The notes under the pieces were generated by a model that was not told the origin of the DNA, made no database searches, and worked only from the letters and a program-made list of their open reading frames with translations. A stretch of 17,215 bases of DNA. It comes from CABHOJ01 sp965649545. GTDB taxonomy: Bacteria; Pseudomonadota; Gammaproteobacteria; Burkholderiales; Methylophilaceae. Position numbers and translations under genes: made by a program. Positions within the stretch are counted from its first letter, which is position 1; every line of letters begins with the position of its first letter. Location of the stretch: contig CBFGLF010000031.1 in NCBI GenBank assembly GCA_965649545.1, forward strand, positions 1-17,215, written 5' to 3'. Shown in pieces: positions 13,795 through 17,215 of the stretch.

Positions 13795-13840
13795 TATCAT
13801 CACTCTATCGCATCAAGTATCGCAGATAGGAGTGATGATA
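13795..13840 (+). promoter_or_regulatory. Hairpin enclosing the ribosome binding site and start of the DUF2061 gene
   Basis: Left arm 13795-13805 (TATCATCACTC) pairs perfectly with right arm 13830-13840 (GAGTGATGATA). Four more pairs, 13806-13809 with 13825-13828, follow across a one-base bulge (g13829), and GC/GC can extend into the 15-base loop. The right arm contains the Shine-Dalgarno AGGAG (13828-13832) and the A of the ATG (13840). The mRNA would hide its own start unless melted. No U-tract follows on either strand, so it is not a terminator. Confidence 0.6.
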
Positions 13841-14046
13841 TGACCAAGACCCTTACCTTCGCCGCCGTGCACTTCAGTGTGGCTTTCACGGTCGGCTATG
13901 CCCTGACCGGCAGCGTCGCCATCGGTGGCGCCATCGCCCTGGTCGAGCCGGCCTGCAATACCGTGGCCTATTTCTTCCATGAGAAGATCTGGCAGAAGAT
14001 CGAACAGGGTGAACCGGTCAAGTTCGCCTTCTTCCACGCCCATTAA
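13840..14046 (+). CDS. DUF2061 family small membrane protein
   Basis: 68 residues. The core VGYALTGSVAIGGAIALVEPACNT plus VAYFFHEKIW matches the DUF2061 pattern (TG-S-x-x-I-x-x-A-I-A-L followed by Y-x-x-HE-x-x-W). Two predicted membrane helices, about 8-25 and 27-46, are followed by a short cytoplasmic-type tail (QKIEQGEPVKFAFFHAH). The function of the family is unknown to me. AGGAG lies seven bases before the ATG, a good site, but it is buried in a long hairpin. The gene lies head-on between aroA and cmk, which otherwise follow each other on the minus strand, and looks like a separate insertion into that cluster. The 57 bases after it, up to the aroA stop, contain no clear terminator. Confidence 0.88.
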   Translation: MTKTLTFAAVHFSVAFTVGYALTGSVAIGGAIALVEPACNTVAYFFHEKIWQKIEQGEPVKFAFFHAH

Positions 14047-14103
14047 GCAAAACCAGCTTTATTGCCATGCGGGTAAAACAGGCCTTGCTTTCGGCTTGTG
14101 TCG

Positions 14104-15396
14104 CTACTCCTGTGTCACTGACGCGAAGCGCGCAAAATAATCCGGAAAGGTCTTCGCCACACAGCCAGGATCGTTGATGGTGATCGGCGTCCGGGCTAGC
14201 GCCACCAAGGAGAAACACATCGCCATGCGGTGGTCGTCGTAAGTATCGATCTTCGCGTGTGGGGTCAATCTTTCGGGGGGCGTGATGACGATGTAATCGC
14301 TCCCTTCTTCCACGTTTGCGCCTACTTTCCTTAATTCAGCGGCCATCGCGCTCAGGCGATCGGTCTCTTTTACGCGCCAGCTGGCGATATTCCTTAAACG
14401 CGTAGAACCTCTAGCGAACAATGCGGCGGTCGCCAGTGTCATGGCGGCATCCGGGATGTGGTTGCAGTCGAGATCGACGCCTTTTAGTGGCCCGTGGCTC
14501 GGTGCTCTGGCTTCGATCCAATTATCGCCCCAGGCGATATCCGCCCCCATAGCGGCCAGCGCTTCGGTGAACCTCACGTCCCCCTGGATACTGTCCTTGC
14601 CGATACCCTCGACGCGCAGAGGCCCACCCGCGATGGCGCCCGCTGCCAGGAAGTAGGAGGCGGAAGAAGCGTCGCCTTCGACGTAATAGGTACCAGGGCT
14701 TTGATAGACGCTGTTCGCGGGGATGGTGAATCGTTGCCAGCCATCGCGTGCCACACGCACGCCGAATTTCGCCATCAGGTTGAGGGTGATCTCGATATAG
14801 GGCTTGGAGATCAGCTCTCCAACCACTTCGATCACAGCCTGCTTGCCGGTCAGCGGCAAGGCCATTAGCAGGGCGGTGAGGAACTGGCTCGAGACATCGC
14901 CGCGGATCTTGAGTGGCGTATCCACCTGAATCTCGGCTGGCAGGATCTGCAAGGGAGGGTAACCGTCCTTGCCCAGGTATTCGATGCTCGCACCAGCCTG
15001 GCGCAATCCGTCGACGAGGTCGCCAATCGGCCGCTCATGCATGCGAGGCACGCCCGATAGTTTGTAACTTCCTCCAGTGACGGCGAGCGCCGCCGTCAGC
15101 GGTCGAATGGCGGTGCCCGCATTGCCCATGAACAGGTCGGCCTGTTTGACGGGGAAACGTCCGCCAGTACCCTGAACCTGCCAGTCATGTGGTCCGGTTT
15201 GCGTCAGGTTCACGCCCAGCGTCTGCAAGGCCTCGAGCATGCGCTGCACGTCATCGGAAGCCAGGAGGTCGTGGATCTGCGTGGTGCCATGGGCGAGTGC
15301 CGCGAGCAGCAGGGTGCGGTTGGAGATGCTCTTTGATCCCGGCAGGCGGATACTGCCGGAGGCCCGTGACAGGGGACGAAGGTCGAGTGTTTCCAT
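14104..15396 (-). CDS. aroA: 3-phosphoshikimate 1-carboxyvinyltransferase (EPSP synthase)
   Basis: Sixth step of the shikimate pathway: joins shikimate-3-phosphate and phosphoenolpyruvate; cytoplasmic. 430 residues from ATG 15396. Marks: LPGSKSISNRTLLLAALA with the catalytic lysine K22, GNAGTAIRPLTAAL (91-104, PEP site, class I form), RPIGDLVDGLR, and near the C-terminus KETDRLSAMAAELRK and DDHRMAMCFSL. The frame is open further upstream, but that part is a shadow of tyrA. The ATG lies one base after the tyrA stop (TGATATG), so the two are translationally coupled. The stop is TAG at 14106-14104, opposite the convergent DUF2061 gene. Confidence 0.97.
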   Translation of the reverse strand: METLDLRPLSRASGSIRLPGSKSISNRTLLLAALAHGTTQIHDLLASDDVQRMLEALQTLGVNLTQTGPHDWQVQGTGGRFPVKQADLFMGNAGTAIRPLTAALAVTGGSYKLSGVPRMHERPIGDLVDGLRQAGASIEYLGKDGYPPLQILPAEIQVDTPLKIRGDVSSQFLTALLMALPLTGKQAVIEVVGELISKPYIEITLNLMAKFGVRVARDGWQRFTIPANSVYQSPGTYYVEGDASSASYFLAAGAIAGGPLRVEGIGKDSIQGDVRFTEALAAMGADIAWGDNWIEARAPSHGPLKGVDLDCNHIPDAAMTLATAALFARGSTRLRNIASWRVKETDRLSAMAAELRKVGANVEEGSDYIVITPPERLTPHAKIDTYDDHRMAMCFSLVALARTPITINDPGCVAKTFPDYFARFASVTQE

Positions 15397-15397
15397 A

Positions 15398-16309
15398 TCA
15401 GTGCTTGATGGCGTTTTCTTTTTTGATGGCCCAGGCGGTGCGTGCCTGGCTAGCGCGTTCGAACAGCGCTTGCAAGCCCTGGCCGTCGCCCGCTTCCAGC
15501 AATGCGCGGATGGTTCGCAGCTCTTCGGCGTAAGCATCCAGCTCACTGAGCAAGGCTGTACGGTTAGCGAGGCTAATATCGCGCCACATCTCGGGCGAGC
15601 TGCCGGCGATACGGCTGAAATCCCGGAAGCCGCTGGCGGCGAAATCGAAAAGCTGGGATGCATTGGCGCGAGAGGCCAGTTCATCGACCAGGGCGAATGC
15701 AAGGAGGTGTGGCAGGTGGCTCACAGCGGCGAAGATGCCGTCATGTTCCGAGGCAGACATCGTGGTCACGCGTGCGCCGGCGGCCTCCCATAGTTCTCGC
15801 ACCAATGCCAGTGCCTCGGGGGCGGTATGCTGGTCCGGGGTCAGGACGATGTTCTTGCCATCGTAAAGGTCGGCACGGGCGGCCGTGACACCACTTTTCT
15901 CGGCACCAGCGATCGGGTGGCCGGGGACGAAACGCGCACGGGCGTCACCGAGTAGGCTATTCGCACACTGTTGCACGTCGGATTTGGTGCTGCCGGCATC
16001 CGTGACCACCATGGAGGCTGTCAGGTGCGGGGCGATCCTTTGCAGGATATCGGCGGTCTGGGCGACAGGTGCGGCGATCATGACGATATCCGCACCATTC
16101 AGGGCTACTGCGGCATCCTGAGCGACGGCATCCACCACCCCCAGGTCAAGCGCGGTCTGCATGTTATCGCTTTGCCGGCCGACACCTACGATCTGGCCGA
16201 TACGGCCATGTCTTTTCAGCGCGAGCGCGAGCGAACCGCCGATCAGGCCTACGCCAAAGATCACGAGCTTCCGGGTATGCAATGCAGGGTTGGATGGCCG
16301 TTCAGACAT
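15398..16309 (-). CDS. tyrA: Prephenate/arogenate dehydrogenase
   Basis: NAD(P)-dependent oxidative decarboxylation of prephenate (or arogenate) toward tyrosine; cytoplasmic. 303 residues, mono-functional (no chorismate mutase or ACT domain visible). Rossmann loop GVGLIGGS at 19-26; DAGSTKSDV near 105; catalytic-region histidine H131 in VPGHPIAGAEKSG; HLPHLLAFALVDEL and GFRDFSRIAGSSPEMW in the helical dimerisation half. It overlaps the aroA unit almost end to end. No Shine-Dalgarno sequence precedes the ATG; an extended -10 box lies six bases upstream. In many betaproteobacteria pheA and hisC precede tyrA, but here bpt does, so the usual cluster is broken at this point. Confidence 0.96.
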   Translation of the reverse strand: MSERPSNPALHTRKLVIFGVGLIGGSLALALKRHGRIGQIVGVGRQSDNMQTALDLGVVDAVAQDAAVALNGADIVMIAAPVAQTADILQRIAPHLTASMVVTDAGSTKSDVQQCANSLLGDARARFVPGHPIAGAEKSGVTAARADLYDGKNIVLTPDQHTAPEALALVRELWEAAGARVTTMSASEHDGIFAAVSHLPHLLAFALVDELASRANASQLFDFAASGFRDFSRIAGSSPEMWRDISLANRTALLSELDAYAEELRTIRALLEAGDGQGLQALFERASQARTAWAIKKENAIKH

Positions 16310-16315
16310 GCGCGA

Positions 16316-16324
16316 ATTGTATCA
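16316..16324 (-). promoter_or_regulatory. Putative extended -10 promoter of tyrA
   Basis: On the minus strand TGATACAAT (16324-16316) is an extended -10 element: TGn followed by TACAAT, five of six to consensus. It ends six bases before the tyrA ATG, so the transcript may start at or within a base or two of the start codon. No good -35 lies upstream (TGAGCC at the 17-base position). Confidence 0.4.
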
Positions 16325-16357
16325 TGGGGCGCACTGTCGGCTCATGTGCGGCGTATG

Positions 16358-16403
16358 AAGCAAAACGGCGTTTTAGCCGATTAAGCTAAAACGCCGATTG
16401 CTT
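16358..16403 (-). terminator. Terminator-like hairpin between bpt and tyrA
   Basis: Perfect 12-bp stem CGGCGTTTTAGC (16366-16377) / GCTAAAACGCCG (16385-16396) with a seven-base loop. Outer arms AAGCAA (16358-16363) / TTGCTT (16398-16403) add six pairs. On the minus strand the inner stem is followed by TTTTGCTTC, a modest U-tract. It lies about 85 bases past the bpt stop and suggests that tyrA is transcribed separately. The rest of 16404-16487 shows only a 7-bp inverted repeat TTGAATA/TATTCAA and no gene. Confidence 0.65.
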
Positions 16404-16487
16404 GGAGATGACATTGAATAGGACAGCCCTTATTCAAATAGTTCAAATCCTGTGCAATATTTTTCTGTGCAGGCACTGCTCCATGAT

Positions 16488-17215
16488 CTATTCCTTGGCT
16501 GGCAGGTGGTGCATGGGCTGCCACTCGCCGTCGACCAGGCCTTCCTGCGGCATGAAGTTCTGCTTGTATTTCATCTTGCGGCTCTGGTCGATCCAGTAGC
16601 CAAGATAAAGGTAAGGCAGGCCCAGTACCCGGCACCATTCGATCAGCCACAGCACATTGTATGTACCGTAGCTGTTCGATCGATCCGAAGCGTCGTAGAA
16701 GGTATACACCGCAGAAATACCGTCCCTGACGAGATCGACCACACTAACGATGCGCAGCGCGTCGCCTTCGCGGAACTCCACCATCACACTCTCGACATTG
16801 CTTTGCACCAGGAAATTACGGTACTGCTCCGCGCTCTCCTGATCGTCGCCGTTGTGATGGCGTGCCGTTTGATAAGCAGTATAAAGCGCGAAATGCTCCT
16901 CGCTGTACTTGAGTTCACTCACGCTGACAGCGAGATCGATGTGCTGTTTAGTGGCGCGACGCTGGCTGCGGGAGGGGGTGAATCGGTCGACCGGGATACG
17001 CACCGGGATGCAGGCGTTGCAATGCTCGCAATGCGGGCGGTAGGCGAATTTGCCGCTACGCCGAAAACCCAGCTGGATCAGGCCGCTATAGGCTTCCGCG
17101 TCGATCAGGTGATGCGGCGCGGCGATCAGCGACTGGGCGAGCTTGCCCTCCAGGTAACCACACGGATAAGGCGTGGTCGCATAGAACTGCAGGCGTTGTA
17201 GCGGCGGGTCACTCG
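16488..17215 (-). CDS. bpt: Aspartate/glutamate leucyltransferase (bacterial ATE-like), 5' end off window
   Basis: Transfers leucine from Leu-tRNA to N-terminal Asp or Glu of proteins, making them N-degron substrates for ClpS/ClpAP; cytoplasmic. The frame runs open to the right edge, giving 241 residues in view of an expected 235-250; only the first few codons are missing. The visible N-terminus SDPPLQRLQFYATTPYPCGY and the cysteine cluster CEHCNACIPVRIP are family marks (ATE_N domain). RFTPSRSQRR, SVVDLVRDGISAVYTFYD and the C-terminal YLYLGYWIDQSRKMKYK block (ATE_C) complete it. A GTG at 17003 is an internal valine codon, not the start. The stop is TAG at 16490-16488. ClpS or the aat partner is not in view. 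Confidence 0.94.
   Translation of the reverse strand, partial: SDPPLQRLQFYATTPYPCGYLEGKLAQSLIAAPHHLIDAEAYSGLIQLGFRRSGKFAYRPHCEHCNACIPVRIPVDRFTPSRSQRRATKQHIDLAVSVSELKYSEEHFALYTAYQTARHHNGDDQESAEQYRNFLVQSNVESVMVEFREGDALRIVSVVDLVRDGISAVYTFYDASDRSNSYGTYNVLWLIEWCRVLGLPYLYLGYWIDQSRKMKYKQNFMPQEGLVDGEWQPMHHLPAKE

Noticed and set aside
15397..15702. Upstream extension of the aroA frame to a longer protein
   Set aside because: The extra 102 residues are out-of-frame tyrA sequence; EPSP synthase homology begins at METLDLRPLS, one base after the tyrA stop.
16430..16470. Possible tRNA 3' end or attachment-site remnant (GTTCAAATCC)
   Set aside because: The bases around the T-loop-like string do not form a T stem, and no acceptor, D or anticodon arm can be built around it.
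1..17215. Mobile element, CRISPR array, phage or defence system
   Set aside because: No transposase or integrase, no repeated spacer pattern, no target-site duplications; nearly all sequence is accounted for by housekeeping genes.

Overview
This is a stretch of core bacterial chromosome, about 57% G+C by eye, almost certainly from a betaproteobacterium. The run tyrA-aroA-cmk-rpsA-ihfB-lapA-lapB-pyrF, the divergent apbC/metG pair, the neighbouring dcd and Orn/Lys/Arg decarboxylase genes, and a bpt-type leucyltransferase all fit that class. A zwf-gnd-pgl group with a short, NAD-type 6-phosphogluconate dehydrogenase hints at Nitrosomonadales relatives (Gallionellaceae or Methylophilaceae). That placement is inference, not proof.

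Left part (1-4848). On the minus strand lie the 5' third of a PLP-dependent amino-acid decarboxylase (runs off the left edge), dcd (dCTP deaminase), zwf and gnd. pgl is divergent from gnd on the plus strand. zwf, pgl and gnd together make the complete oxidative pentose phosphate branch, from glucose-6-phosphate to ribulose-5-phosphate. pgl and apbC converge on a strong bidirectional terminator (4866-4896).

Middle (4917-8508). apbC (Fe-S carrier ATPase) and metG (methionyl-tRNA synthetase) diverge from a compact, symmetrical promoter region. metG converges with a small secreted helix-hairpin-helix (ComEA-like) protein on another bidirectional terminator (8179-8206).

Right part (8607-17215). 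A long minus-strand cluster holds, in transcription order, tyrA-aroA, then cmk-rpsA-ihfB, then lapA-lapB-pyrF. These serve aromatic amino-acid synthesis, nucleotide supply, translation and DNA bending, and control of LPS synthesis. A small plus-strand DUF2061 membrane-protein gene sits head-on between aroA and cmk. Its ribosome binding site and start codon lie inside a long predicted hairpin. At the right edge, a nearly complete bpt/ate gene (leucyl transfer to N-terminal Asp/Glu) ends upstream of tyrA, with a terminator-like hairpin between them.

I saw no mobile element, CRISPR array, rRNA, tRNA, phage gene or toxin-antitoxin pair, and no gene-free stretch longer than about 180 bases. I did not find a novel multi-gene system. 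The points worth a second look are regulatory: the masked start of the DUF2061 gene, the structured rpsA leader without a good ribosome binding site, two promoter-like boxes only 6 nt from start codons (tyrA, lapA), and the back-to-back apbC/metG promoters.
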